64,000 nucleotides of DNA, taken from assembly GCA_035236585.1 (NCBI GenBank), contig CP141136.1, positions 29,294,449 through 29,358,448 of the forward strand, given 5' to 3'. Shown here one piece after another: positions 27,129 through 40,549 of this stretch (the stretch's first letter is position 1; the number at the start of each line of letters is the position of its first letter). The notes under the pieces are model-generated. The model was given only the letters and a program-made list of their open reading frames with translations, was not told the origin of the DNA and ran no database searches. The translations under genes and the position numbers were made by a program. The stretch is from Warburgia ugandensis. Taxonomy: Eukaryota; Streptophyta; Magnoliopsida; Canellales; Canellaceae.

Positions 27129-29307
27129 TTGTTTGAAAGATTTTACTGGTTATCTGTGTGTTTATTTCGTAGTATGGTCATTCTGCAGATGTTTGTGGGT
27201 GTTCTATAAACTATGACAGTGCTTATTCATACTCTATAAACAGTGGCGATGACCCCTCTGTTAGTTGTGGCAGTGGGTGGAGGTTTTCTGTCTAACAGAT
27301 AGACGACTTCTTTAAACGGGTTGTTTTTAAACACTAGATCAATTTGGTCTGACTCCTTTTGAATAAAGATAACCACTAAAAAAAGAAGGTATTTTGATTA
27401 TCTCTGCAAAATGGATCTAGTTTTATAATATCACAGAGGCCCTCAAAAACTGATAACCAACATCATTAGACTACACAAGTAAATAAAATCATCAGACCAA
27501 CCAATTTCACATAATTAACTTGTCACATATTATGGGACTAAACAAATCAAGCCTGATAAAGATTGACATCCTATTTTCTAATTAATTTATTATTTCACTA
27601 TTGCGTCTCTCTAAATTTAGAGCAGACTACAACCAAAATCATGGGAACCTTATAGTTCCACGTGAAAGCCAACAGACAGGGAGCAGAACGGCAATTAATT
27701 AAAGGGAAAAAGTAGAAAAGGGCAGTTCATATGGATAAAGAAGTGAACCTTCCCATGCCTCGCCAATGAGTCCAACAACTCCCCAAAAGAGCATCTGATA
27801 TATGCGTATGACTTTCAATGTTCCCACGAGGAGCATCCAAGGCCATTACTACTCCCCCATACCATTAGACACCTCTCATTTTGTCTCTACATGCACGTCC
27901 CCATCACCGTCCAATCATGGATCAGATGCGTCAAGATTTGGATCCACTATAGGATCTGCGGGCCCCTGGTATAACCCCTCCCATAAGATTTTTGATATCC
28001 ATTCTGATCCTATATTTTCGATATGCATATATATCTTTATCTAGTTGTTATCGACTTGTATACGGAAAGAATCCAAAGATAATTCCTCTTCCAGGGATTT
28101 TATAAGGCCCATATTTTGGCTAGATCATATCCCAGATAGCTTCCTCCGCTAGATGATTTAGTATTTGCTGTGGTCGAGTGTAAATTTACGGCTTGGAAAG
28201 TTTGCTTAGTGAAAATGTTGAGCATTATGAGGTTTAGAATTGTCTGGCACTTCGACTTTTAAGGGAGCAGGTGAATGGCTTGGGTGGTGAAAAAACTACC
28301 TCCACACATACAGAGATGTAAACCAGTAGATGATGATCCACCCAGGTAGAAACTCTAGCGGTACTCACCATAATTCGACTGTGATTTTGTCACAGTCAAC
28401 AGCTCAGAGAGAGGTGGACCCAATGAGGAGATTGAGTTACAAGACTATAATCATTCATCTACATCTTAGTACGACCAATCTCATTTTTGGAGTTGGCCAG
28501 TGACAGAAAGTAAAGAGGAGGACATCTAAACTCTTTTGTTTGTGTGGTTCAGGCACCTTTCGGTTCATGATTCATGATCACTTGCTCCTCACTCTTTAAC
28601 CTAACCTCTCAACAAGAAGAATTGGCAGTCTCTGCTTTTATCTACACTACAAACAATGGAAACTACCCGGACAGGACGAACCAGATCAAGTAACCAAATT
28701 TGCGAGCATCAATATACGGTGAATTTGGGTTGAAATTTGAAGGCCGAGTAGTTTGGAAAAAGGCGAAAGGGTAGTTTAGGAATAGGCAGAAGCGCATTCT
28801 AGATATAATAAATTATAATAGCAGGGTCCGGCAGGACGTCCAAAAAAAGAAACTTTTGGTGGCGTAACTGAAAATAAAGGAAATAGTGGAAATCGCGGCG
28901 TAACTGTAAACTAGATTTTTACCGGCGGGATTTCACCACTGGTATGAAAAGAAAAATGATTTAGTAACGTATTTGGTAAATGCAACTTGGTATGCTTCAA
29001 ATATTAAATGATCTTATCCATTCGTCATATTCTAATTTGTGAACATTTAGTGATTCTAACTATTCTTTTTTAGTTTATTAATTATGTCCCTTAAAATTAT
29101 AAACTTAAAAAACTAGTAGTTGACAACATCTCATGAGTATGAAATTTTGTAAGTGGTGCATGTAGGACAGGCTGAACAAAGTGAATGGGTCAGATAATTC
29201 TAATATAATTTTATTATGTTTTAAAAGGCATACGTCTTCCAGCAACTCTCATATGAAAAATCCCTTGTAAATATGTATTTTGCTAATAGAAAATGATAGA
29301 AAAATCC
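27125..29307. other. Intergenic stretch, no gene seen
   Basis: Probably host intergenic DNA. A perfect G-box core CACGTG lies at about 27,660. The part from 28,650 to 28,935 keeps more CpG than its surroundings and repeats GGCGTAACTG at about 28,862 and 28,898. The frame at 27,802-28,044 has no recognisable domain. Confidence 0.45.
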
Positions 29308-29450
29308 CTTATCGTCATGTGACCTTGAGGTCATGGGTTCAAGGCGTGGAATTAACCTCTTGCAAAATACAGGTTAAGGCTGCCTCCTATAGGCCCTTGT
29401 GGTTCGCCCCTTCCCCAAACCCCGCATAGGGCACCGGGGTTGCCCTTTTT
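29308..29450 (+). mobile_element. SINE of the Au family, 5'-truncated
   Basis: Plus strand. Reads TGTGACCTTGAGGTCATGGG with a B-box GGTTCAAGGC, then TAGGCCCTTGTGGTTCGCCC, CTTCCCCAAACCC, and ends GCACCGGGGTTGCCCTTTTT. This is the Au SINE without its first roughly 25 bases (the A-box), so the copy is dead for pol III transcription. It is in opposite orientation to the copy at 7801-7982. Confidence 0.85.
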
Positions 29451-29547
29451 ATTCTCTAAGCAGTCATTAATATGTGATTGTAAATAGCTTCTAGATAGTT
29501 TGCATAATAACTCTTCGCTATAAAAAATAAGTATTAAGGAAGTGTTT
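29451..29547. other. Short spacer between SINE and RTE LINE
   Basis: AT-rich, nothing recognised. Confidence 0.5.
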
Positions 29548-30295
29548 AGTTAGCCACATGAATCTTGTTCCTCCATTCTCTTCTATCAAGTACCATGACT
29601 TTATTTAATCTTAAAGTTTTTAAATCTTTTCTCCTCACTTCTATCCATGGTCTTTTGGCCTTTCTCTTGCCCTTTTAGAACCTTCTACTTGCATTACCTC
29701 ACTCTTTCTAATCGGTGCTGTTTTGGTCCCCTTTGGACTTCAAAACATGTAAGTTTAATCTTCCTCATCTTATTACCTATTTGTGCTACCCCTAAGTTTA
29801 CTCTAATGTTTTCATTCCTAATTCTATTGTTTCTTCTCTTACTACTCATCCATCTCAACATCTCCACTTTCATGATACTCATCCCATGAACATGATGTTC
29901 CTTAACTGCCCAAGACTATTATTCATAGAGCATGACTGCCCTTATGGCTATCATATAGAATTTTTCTTTTAGTTTGAGTGGCAGGCGCTCATCAAACAAA
30001 ACTCAAGATGCACATCTCCATTTGTTCCATTCTGCTTGGATTCTCTGAGTAACCTCTCTCTCAATCTCTCTACTCTCATGAATCATTGATCTTAAGTACC
30101 GAAAGTGGTCTTCTATGGGGACTTCTTGGTTATCAATCTTAATTGGTGTTCCACTCTTACTCCTCTCCCTGCTAAAATTGCATTCCATATATTCTATCTT
30201 AGTTTGGATGATTTTAAATCCTTTAGATTCTAATGCTTCTCTCCATAACTCTAGCTTTGTAGTTATGCCCTCTCTTGTTTCATCAAGACTATATC
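29548..30295 (-). mobile_element. RTE LINE, C-terminal fragment (left piece of a split copy)
   Basis: Minus strand. DETREGITTKLELWREALES, then TKIEYMECNFS, EVPIEDHFRYLRS, MSIMKVEMLRWM and a basic tail make up the C-terminal part of the plant RTE reverse transcriptase protein. The 3' end near 29,548 keeps GGAGGAACAAGATTCATGTGG but lacks the usual GGGATAAGG tail. The upstream part of the same LINE lies at 46,857-47,887, on the other side of a gypsy insertion, and the shared ATATC marks the target site. Confidence 0.88.
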
Positions 30296-33200
30296 TGTGA
30301 TGACACAAATTTTTTAAATGCCTTTTAAGAATTATTTTTGAAAGACAGGATCCCTATTTAAAAATTTCATTTAGAAAACAAAAGTGAAAATGTTTTTCTT
30401 TTAAAGGACTTTTAGAAAATTCCAAGTGTCATATGACCGATCAAAACACATTCATGAGTTCTAAAATCAAACATTTTTACATTAAAATATGACAAGTTAA
30501 AACTTATCATTTCCCAGAAATCTATCTAGTTACAGCACATAGTCCAATATGCAAAAAATTTATTTATACATGTCTAAATTATTTATTGCAAGTACATAAC
30601 TACTCAGTCATCTCACAATCTTTATAAAATATACAGATCATACATACACTGTCTATAATCTCCCTGACTATTTGGAGCGCCTAATCTTAACACTCTTCTA
30701 TTTCTCTTCTTTGTGTTTACCTATGAAGTTGGTGGGGTGAGTATAGGGGAATATATACAGTAGGTAAAACTAAGATTACAAATATAAATAAATGTAAATT
30801 TGCATCCATGCACTCATGCACATAGTGAAACATCTTTAGATATAGCTCTTAAGGTTGATCAATATAAGTTTGCAATACATTATTTACATACTTTTCAACA
30901 TTCCATCAAAGGTTTCAGTTCAGCCAAGTACAATATAAGTATAAGAATAAAGTGATATGTTAACATCAAAAGAGAACTCATTAAATAAGTGCACAAGATC
31001 AATGGTAAATTAGTTAAGTACTAAATTTCAATTTAAATAACATATAAGAAAGTCCTTGTCAATTTATGTCAAACATATCAGTTCTTAGCATGCAAATATA
31101 AATATATTAAATCTCAAATCATCTGAGGCATTGTCGTTCCTAATGGCCAGGGTATCTGTGACCTTATCACGGTGTGGTGCCAAAAATCAACCTACACCAA
31201 TGGCCTTATAATGGGACACTGCATCACTATAGCAACTATCCAATTGTGGAACACTATAGCAAAAGAATACATGGATTACTATGTTGCGACAACTGCCTAA
31301 TAGTAGGACACTGCATGTTCAAATGCTGACACCAACTGCGAGAGACTTATCACTGTCTCACATGGGAGGAGAATAGATCGCGCAGTATGGCCTTTCCATG
31401 ATGCCATACTCGAAATTTAGCCACTTGGCCTGGTGTCAAAATATCAACTTTCGATAGGTGGGTGGCTATCCCTATACTGCTCCTATCGTAGTGTCCACTA
31501 GGCGAAAGTCTATTTTAAAACAAATCGACGGCAAATCAATGCATGAAAAATCTAGGTACAATTGTACCCTTAGCGACATATTAGTCGCTCATTGATCACA
31601 TAATTAGATCCTGATCATGGTTTTAAAAACATAAATTTTTTATTTAAATGCGAATGAGAGGTCAAATATGAATAATGCACAAAATTTAGTTAGAAATCAA
31701 CTCATGCTATGCACCTTGTCATTTTAAGTATAATCATAAAATTCCTTTATTTTTATAGAAAAACTAACAAAGTTTTCCCTATTTACAGGACAATATATAT
31801 TTAATGCATGTGATGCTATTCACCTGATAGCCATCATTTCATGTTTAAATAAAAATGGAGACTCTGTCTCCTAACAATCTCATTCACAATTAGTATAATT
31901 GTTATAATGTAATTTAAATTATAAGGATGCTATACTTATAACCTCAAAATATTTCATCAACAACAATTCAAGTGTAGTAATTACATGTATTCAATAAAAC
32001 AATACATAAGTGCAATATATATGTGAAAATTTAGCAATCTTAGAACATACTCACCTCAATCTTATGGCTTGGATTCACAAAATCAATTATAGGTAAATTT
32101 AAATGTTGATCGACAATCAAAAGTCATAGATCATGTCTTTTATCACCAATTAAGCATTAATTTGAGAAACATGAAATAAATATCATAATTTATCTCTTGA
32201 TTGTGAATTTATACATTAAAATTCTAATTTGAATGGTTAGTTTGTCCTTGATCCGCTGTTTAACCTTAGATCATATATCTTTGGTTGTTGGGAAAGTCAA
32301 TTTCATACATCAATCAATTAGATTTGATGTTTCAGGTCTAAAGTACATAGATCTAAGTACTAAAGTGATCATATCTATAGTGTAATGGTCTAATAAGCTT
32401 TTATATGTTTAACAAGCTTTCACTTTTTGTTTCTAACCCAAATTATCTTTAACATACAATTCACATCATTAGATTTATAGATCTACTATCTGATAGTGTT
32501 TTCAACAGTCAAATTTGTAGATTTAGCATTATTCATGCATCATGTTTAGATAAAAAATTCAATAGTCAGATGATCTTCGATTGAAATTTCATTGACACAA
32601 ATATGTAATTCATTCCATGAGGATTCCATCCATATAATTTTCCACATTTTATTCTCATCGAAAAACATTTGCTGATGCCGAAATCTAGTCACAGTCACCC
32701 AAGAAGGCAACTAGAAAACTGTTGTCGCCGGCGACTTTTATAGTGTTAAAAATGTCATTTTTATAGGAAATTGAAAACATGGGTTTTGTAGACCATGTTT
32801 TTACCTTCACTCCCTTAAAATCTAGAGTGATTTCATTTAATGCCAAAAATAGAGAAAAAAATGACAAAAATGTAGGTGGGTTTTCCATTGTTTTTGGCGA
32901 TGGGAGGAGATGAAAGTAAGAGAGATAGAGTGAGAGAGGAGAGGAAAAAGAGAGAAAGGAGAGGGAGAAGGCCCACATGCAGGTGGGTTTCTTACTTGTG
33001 CCAATGCCAATTGTCTGTGGAAACACGGGTGACACAGAGGGAAAGAGATATGCTACTCAAGAGATAGAGAGAGATATGACATGGGAGAGTGATAGAGAGA
33101 GATGGGGGAGGAGAAAATCAGGGAGAGGAGGGGGTGAGCTCCACTGGCCTCCTCCCTGTATGATAAGCATCTAGGGGTAAAGCTCCACCCTTTGAGCTCC

Positions 33201-33487
33201 TCTTAGTTGGCCATTGCATGGGGCCCATCAATGGAGAGGGGGTATCATTATCAATTTGGTTCCCTCTGGTATTTAGTAAAAATTTGGGTTTTTTTGTTCC
33301 CAACTTACGTTTTGCACAAAATTAGTGTCTTTGGAAAGCTCTCATTGCATACATTCTGATTTTTGAGGTTTTAAAGTCAAATTCTCAGTCTTTTGTAAGT
33401 TTACCTTTAAGGATTTTGTTTGCAGTGAAATTTGATTTCTTCTTACCACCTTCAATTTAAACCATGATAAAATATAGGGTTGTTACA
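30296..33487 (-). repeat. Gypsy 3' LTR (3,192 bp)
   Basis: Begins TGTGATGACAC and ends AGGGTTGTTACA on the plus strand. Its whole length aligns with the LTR at 43,688-46,856. Confidence 0.93.
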
Positions 33488-33500
33488 CTCCCCCTAGAAA
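33488..33500 (-). promoter_or_regulatory. Gypsy polypurine tract
   Basis: On the minus strand CTAGGGGGAG lies immediately before the LTR start TGTAACAACCC, the usual layout for second-strand priming in gypsy elements. Confidence 0.75.
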
Positions 33501-35543
33501 AAATTTCGTCCTTGAAATTAACATTTTACATTAATATTCAAATAACCCTAGGTGCATTCTCTTCATTGTATCCTTAGTTTCCTACATAGCCTCCTCCACA
33601 GAATGATGTTGCCAAAGGACTGTGGAATGGTCTTTGTCCTTAGGGTGTGTTCCTTTCAATCCAAAATCTAGACAGCCTTTTCTTCAAAAATTCAAATCAG
33701 GTCGTAGCTCTATTGGTACATGTGTAAGTATGTGAGAAGGGTTAGGCACATACTTTTGCAACATCAAAGCATGACATACATCATGAATATCTGCAAGATG
33801 TGGTGGCAATGCCAGTCTATATGCTACCATCCCAATTCTCTTCAAAATTTCAAAAGGACCAATAAATCGAGGACTCAATTTCCTTTAGCACCAAATCTCA
33901 TAATTCCCTTTATAGGAGAGACCTTTAGAAACACGTGATCTCAAATCTCAAATTCTAAATGTCTCCTCCTTCAGTCTATTTTGGGGTGGAATGTTGTACT
34001 GAAACTCAAGAAAGATCCCAATCCTTCCTGTAAGCTCCTCCAAAATTTGGAGGTAAATTAGCTATCTTTGTTTGAAATAATGGTCACAAATGTGCTATGT
34101 AAGCTCACAATCTCTTTAATATATAGCTCTATCAAGCTGTCTAAGGATTGCATCTATCAAATAGGTATAAAATGAGTTGACTTTGTCAATTTGATCTACA
34201 ACCATCCAAATCATATCATGTCTATTCGACATCCTAGGCAACCCACTAATGAAGTCCATAGTGATGTGATCCCATTTCTAACTGTAACATTCCTGTAGGC
34301 TTCTGGTGTTTAGCCTTTACCTGTTGGTAGGTTAAATACCGTGCCACACATTTTCCAACATGTTTTTTCATTCCATTCCACCAAAAATTTCTTTTAATTC
34401 CCCTGATGAATGGTATATCATGAGTGATGTACCTCCTAAAGGATTTCCTATCTTAACTCTTTATTTGATGGAAGTACCAATGTTTCACAAAATCACACAC
34501 CTCCATTTGAACTCTGCGTAAACCCTGGTCTACTAATCAGTGCTTGTATATTTGTATCTTCTTTCTGAGCCTAGAGGACCTTCTCAACTATAGTAGATTT
34601 CACTACTAAGTTCGCTACAAATGATCTTTTACCCCTATATTGCATTTCTGGTTTGCATTTAACTATATCCTAAACTGATTTCCACTTCCTAGAGAGCATA
34701 CCTGCTATCAATCCTTGAGTCTTCTAACTCAATGCATCAGCTAGCACATCAGCATTTCTTGGGTGATACTAGATGGAGAAGTCACAATCTTTTAAATACT
34801 CCATCCATCTTCTTTGCCTCATGTTTAGATCTTACTGAGAGAAAATACATTTGAGGCTTTTATGATTTGTGAAAACTTCAAATTTCTCACCATACAGGTA
34901 ATGTCTCCAAAATTTTAAAGCGAAAACTACTACTGCCAATTCCAAATTGTGAGTGGGGTAATTCTTCTCATGTGTTTTTAGTTGTAGAGAAGCATAAGCA
35001 ATTATTTTATCATGTTATATCAATACACATCCTAGCCCTTTATTTGATGCATCACAAAAGAATACAAATCCTCCACTTTCTAAAGGGAGTGCCAAAATTG
35101 GTGTAGACGTGAGCCTCTCTTTTAATGCATAGAAACTCTCTTCACATTCATTACTTAAAATAAATTGTGTCTCCTTTCTAGTCAGTGTAGCTTTTAAAGG
35201 CTATACATGAAAACCCCTCAATGAACTTGCAATAATATCTTACCAAACCTAGGAAACTGTAGATTTTTGTCCCTGATTTAGTCTTTTGCAATTCATCACT
35301 ACCTCTACTTTTGCCTAGTCCACAACAATTCCATTTTGGGAAATAACATGATTCAATAAGTTAACCTACTCTAACCAGAACTCACACTTGCTAAATTTTG
35401 CAAACAATCGATGAGTTTGAAGAGTACTTAATTTAGTATGCAGGTGTTCTCTATGCTCTTATCTGCTTATGGAGTAAATAAAAATGTCATCTACAAACAC
35501 TATGAAAAATTTGTCCAAATATGATATGAAGACCCAATTCATG
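33501..35543 (-). pseudogene. Gypsy pol region: integrase C-terminus and RNase H/integrase remnants
   Basis: Minus strand. At 33,684-33,878 [33 protein letters not shown] and [11 protein letters not shown] match the C-terminal end of Tekay/Del-type gypsy integrase. Upstream to 35,543 lie decayed integrase, RNase H and reverse transcriptase sequences. Several breaks. Confidence 0.8.
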
Positions 35544-38500
35544 TGTGGGGACCCAAAATTTTGACCCCTCTTTTTTTTCTTGAAAACTAAATACTAAAAT
35601 TTTATATTTTTATCTAAAATTTGGCAAAGTTTCCTCTATTTTTTGGACTTTAGCATTTAATGCATGCTTTGTGGAAATACCTGATATCATTCATAAGATT
35701 TAATATAATATAAGGATTTAAAGATTTTCTTTCTTTTAGAACTGTATACTAGTCACAGCTCAAAACACACTCATTAGTTAAAATCTACCAACTATTAAGT
35801 ACAACAAAGTAACTTTAATAACAACTAGGCAACTCTTTATTTCAATTAGAAAGTAAATGGTGTCACACCCTTTGCTAGTTTTAAATATCTCTTCAATTAG
35901 TCACCTTTTTCTCCTTATTAGAACTTCCACATGAAATTGTTGGTTGTAAGGGGGGTGAGTACGACGACTCACAATGGGAATTTACAAGGTTAGATAAAAC
36001 TATGTCAATCAAAATCTATATCTATTCAGTATAATTTATAAGATACTAGATTTTCATATTAACTCCATCAATATCCATATACATCAAATCACCTAGAATA
36101 GAATTGTGAAGTATAACTTAATACATCCCAAGACGTTGTTCATAAAATTCAATAAATCTCTAATGACATAGAGATTTTAATAAAATAATTCAGCATCATT
36201 AATCACAATCTATATAAACATCAACTATCATAGTTAATATTATAGGATATCCTAACATGTGTGAACATGTCTCACATAAAAAAATAAATTTAAAACATAA
36301 TACCCATTGGCAAGCTGCAGCTCTGCTATGTATAAGAATCGTGCCGGGATACCACGGCCACTACACCTCCTCCATGGGAAGGAACGGATCAATACAGGAT
36401 GGAGTCTAGCCCATGTCCTCCACCCTTAAATCAAATAATAGTATCTATATCAAAAGGAACCAGGGGCCAAGCTGGTCCTATGTCATACATAGCTAGCGTG
36501 AGTATTTAATCGACCACTCACCTAGTGTAAAACAATTGTTGAGAGATTGATTTACAGCTCAAGCTAAATCCTATACTTGATGTCTAACTGGTCATCCAAC
36601 CTATCTAAATGTTGTCTTTAGACATAACAATTGAATTCTAATTAGAAAATCATTGAAACATTTCTGTATACATCACTTTCCTTAAGAAGTCATTCATAAC
36701 AAGAATCCCCTTTAATGAAAATAAATTAACAAGGTCCAAGCCATTCTTTTTCTCTCTAAAATTTCAACGTAGTAGTAGGTGTAACATGAAATTTTCAATA
36801 CTAAATCTCAAAACAACTATGAGTCCTAACTTTAAAAATGTGATTGATAATACAAAGGTCCATTATACTTACTTTGAGACTTTTCAATCTGTTATATTTA
36901 CAAAATCTTTTTTCTTTACTCCTTATGAGATGATCAACCTTAGTCATGATATTTCTTTCTTTTAGTTTTCCTTCTTTGCTAATGGTTTCCTTTATTAATG
37001 CTTTACTTACCATAGTCTTCTTATCAAAGTCATCATTTTAATGTGGCTATGAATTATTATAGGAAGATCCTCAAGCATTCATTGGTTTGTGCTGAAATTG
37101 ATTACAACATAACCCTTTACATTAAACTATTACTACATTGTGTTCAAAAAACTTTCATCTTTGAATTACTCGTAAGCTTAAATATGATGTACAAAGTTAA
37201 CACTTTCTACTAAAATGATACTCATTACATTATATACCCATTTTAACATACATTTGAAAAGTTTACTTTCAAAAGCTTAACTGTATATATTTTATATAAT
37301 GAAATTTAAAGTGATAAAATTTACTGTTAATAGGACTAGAATTTATAAAGGATCATAAAGACTTAAATCTTTTACAAAAGTTACTCTACATTAGACTATA
37401 GTGTTTATAACTTATACTCTACATAAGAAATACTTTATTATAAACAAAGCAAACAACATGTGATTACTAAAGTCATTCTTTAGGTTGAGGTTTAGTAGTC
37501 AAAATCCAAATCTCGTACTATTTCATTTTACAATTTTATGATTTTTATTACGCGTTAGAATTTATAAAGAATTGTTAGATGATGTGAGAAGACAAGTAAC
37601 TAGTAGATCTGTTCTTAGATAGTGTAACTAGCTTTGATCACTACACATAATAGTCAGTGATAGATTGTAAAACAATAGCTTGGTTTGTCCTATGATTAAT
37701 CTTTTTATTGCATAACTAATGCTAAAGAAACACTTATAAGAAACCGAATGTTTTTTTTTTTTTTAAATGTTCTGTACAAAATCAAAGATATAGCAGATCA
37801 TACACCATATAATACTAAATCAATTATTAACTCTATAATATTTATGGATTTCTGTACTAGAATTAGTAAAACTTATGCTAAAAGGTTTTCTTAACTATTT
37901 AGAGTTACTGCCGTAATATACAACCAGAGTATCAGGATTCTGTTGTATAAAAACTACATATGTTACTAGAAATTTCTTTTTTATTATTTATTTATTTTTA
38001 CTAATCAACAGTTGCTAATTACATCAACAATCAAGTCACAGGAATAATCAAACTATAGTTACTAATTTAATCTAATGGATTTCTAATTGCACAAAGCATG
38101 ACCTAAACCATTACTGTTTGTAAATCTAGAATAATAGTTTGTTATTCTATAAAACATGATTCAAAGTTTTAAACTAATTATCCCAATAAAATTTTAGATT
38201 TATCTCAACTATGTAGTTACTGCGCAGAGTTTTAGAACAACGGATTTGTATCATCTAAAACATGATTTAGATGTTTATGTTACCAATACTACGTAGTTAT
38301 TGCCTGAAGTTTTAAAACAATAGGTTTGTATCATTATCATTATTCAAATATTTATGTCATTAATAACCAAAAAAATTTGAAATAAAAAAAATCATATAGA
38401 TACTGATTTTTAGAAAAAGAAAAATCAAAGTTAAATATAAACAAGTAAAAACCCATTTTCCCCTTACCTGTAAATGCTATTTTCTTTTTCCCTCTTCAGG

Positions 38501-39513
38501 TTTCTTTTCTAGGGCTTCCATGCAAAAGCCCTAATTCTACTTCTCTTCTTATGCCCTCTATTTTCTTCTTCTTCTTTAGTTCTCCAGGAAGAAAACCCAA
38601 AATCTCCTCCCTCTTCCCTGCATTTTTGGCAGAAAAGAAAACCATTCTTCCTCTAATGTTTTCCTCCTCTAGGCTTTCATGCAAAAAGCCCAAAAATCTT
38701 CTTCTTCTTCTTCTTCTTCTTCTTCTTCTTCTTCTTCTTCTTCTTCTTCTTCTCTACTTTCTTCTCTTCTTCTCTTTTGCATTTTCTTCTTTCTTTCGGG
38801 TGTTTAACGTAGAAATGAAATAAGGGAAATAAGGAAAACTTCTTTATTTCATTTCAGTTTTTAACCCTTTTCTTTTACACATTTGTAACTTATTATTTAT
38901 TACTTATTTTAAATGAGTTTTCTAATCTCAAACATTAGATTGTTTCTAGTTTCGACATCTTTTATTTTGAGCTATTGGATCACAAAAGGCTCAGATTTAT
39001 AATTGTTTATTTATTACTTCCTTTTATCTATAACCGTCAGATTATCATCAAATGTTAGTTATTTGTAACAGTTTTCTAATTAATTTAGTCTCCCATCTCC
39101 CTCACATGGGATGTGTATGGTATCATGTGGGTTTCCATATTTAGATGTCCACATGGAAAAAATTTGTAATAATCAAATAATTAATTTATAAAATAAAATT
39201 AACTAACATAAAAACATAATTTCTTCTTAAAAATGGTCAGGTAAGTGACTTGAAGTCCAAACCTCACTTTGACAAGCTGTACTTAGGACTGCTTAGCTAC
39301 ACTTAGCTTAGGTCGTCAACTCTTGCTAGATTAATTTTTTTTTATTAGTAATATTCTAACTATACATAATTTATTTAATGAGTTAAAATTAATAAATTTG
39401 TTTAGGTTTATTTCAACTCACTTTTATATAATAATAAATAATTGACTTTAAAAAATTGAATAATTTAAAAAATATAATGTTTCTTTATTCCTAAAAAAAT
39501 GTGGGCCATTACA
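35544..39513. repeat. Solo LTR of a gypsy element, 3,970 bp, inserted in the RT region
   Basis: Edges TGTGGGGACCC and GGGCCATTACA, flanked on both sides by TCATG (35,539-35,543 and 39,514-39,518), which is present once in the intact host sequence. No second LTR, primer site or coding region is visible inside. Composition and the GGGGTGAGTA motif near 35,951 resemble the gypsy LTRs nearby. It must be younger than the gypsy element it splits. Confidence 0.88.
38698..38752. repeat. (CTT)n microsatellite, about 18 units
   Basis: Trinucleotide run inside the solo LTR. The reading frames over it are repeat artefacts. Confidence 0.97.
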
Positions 39514-39518
39514 TCATG

Positions 39519-40549
39519 AGGTCCATAAACATAGCTGGTGCATTTGTTAGTCCAAACAACATAACTAAGAATTCATAGAGACCATAATGAGTCCTAAATT
39601 CCATTTTAGAAATATCTTCTTCTCTAATCCTCAATTGATGATATCCTGACCTTAAACCAATCGTAGAGAAAATAGTTGTAGATTGTAGTTGATCGAAGAG
39701 GTCATTAATCTGAGGTAAGGGATACTTGTTCTTTACCGTAATGTTATTCAACATTTGGTAATCAATACATAGTCGCATGGGTCGATCTTTCTTCTTAACA
39801 AAAAGAATTGGCGCTCCCCAAGGTGAAACACTGGGTTTGATATGGTGACTTAGAAATAGGAGCTGTACCTGGCAAAAATTTGATGGAAAAATCAATTTCT
39901 CTCCCAGAGGATAATCTTGGAAGTTCTTCATGAAAAACATCTTGAAATTCTCCAATAACACAAACACAAACACCATTTGTATATAGTCTCCCTTGGAATG
40001 AAATTACTATTTGTCCCAGTATACAAAACATGACCTTCTTCCTATGACAGTCCACGGTCACTCAATTTATTTCTAGCCAATCCATTCACAATATAACATA
40101 AAAATCCATCATATCGAGTAGAATGAGATCGGCCTTCAACTATTTTCCCACTATTTCAATAGGTATATCCTAGAGAAACTCATACCTACTAATTGATTTA
40201 CCTACTGGTGCAGTTATATCCAAACCAAATCCTAAATTTTGTATAGGTAAACACAAGATGTAAAATATTAGGGAAGAATGAATGCGTGGAACTTGGATCA
40301 AATAAAACTTTAGCATGTCTGTTTGAAATTAAAATGGTAATTTCAACCACTGCATTTGAGGCACTGGTTTGTTTAGAAATGATAGTGAATACTCGACCTT
40401 GACTTCAAGGCACATTTTTTGTCCTGGACTCTTTGCCTGTTTGTCTCTTGGGACAGTCATCATAAAGTGTCCCTGTTCACCACATCTATAACATCAAATT
40501 GATGGTCTCTATTTTCCTGGTCTAAAATAAAGTGAACTAGGATGATAGA
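39519..40549 (-). pseudogene. Gypsy RT N-terminal and protease region
   Basis: Minus strand. At 39,509-39,976 the reverse transcriptase start is plain: [20 protein letters not shown], then [21 protein letters not shown] and [12 protein letters not shown], with FGLTNAP near the solo-LTR insertion point. Farther right (to about 40,440) is protease-like sequence, and at about 40,440-40,490 a zinc-knuckle-like RCGEQGHF block. Broken. Confidence 0.85.

Noticed and set aside
38551-38823. 90-codon frame with a leucine run
   Set aside because: It is made by the (CTT)n repeat inside the solo LTR.
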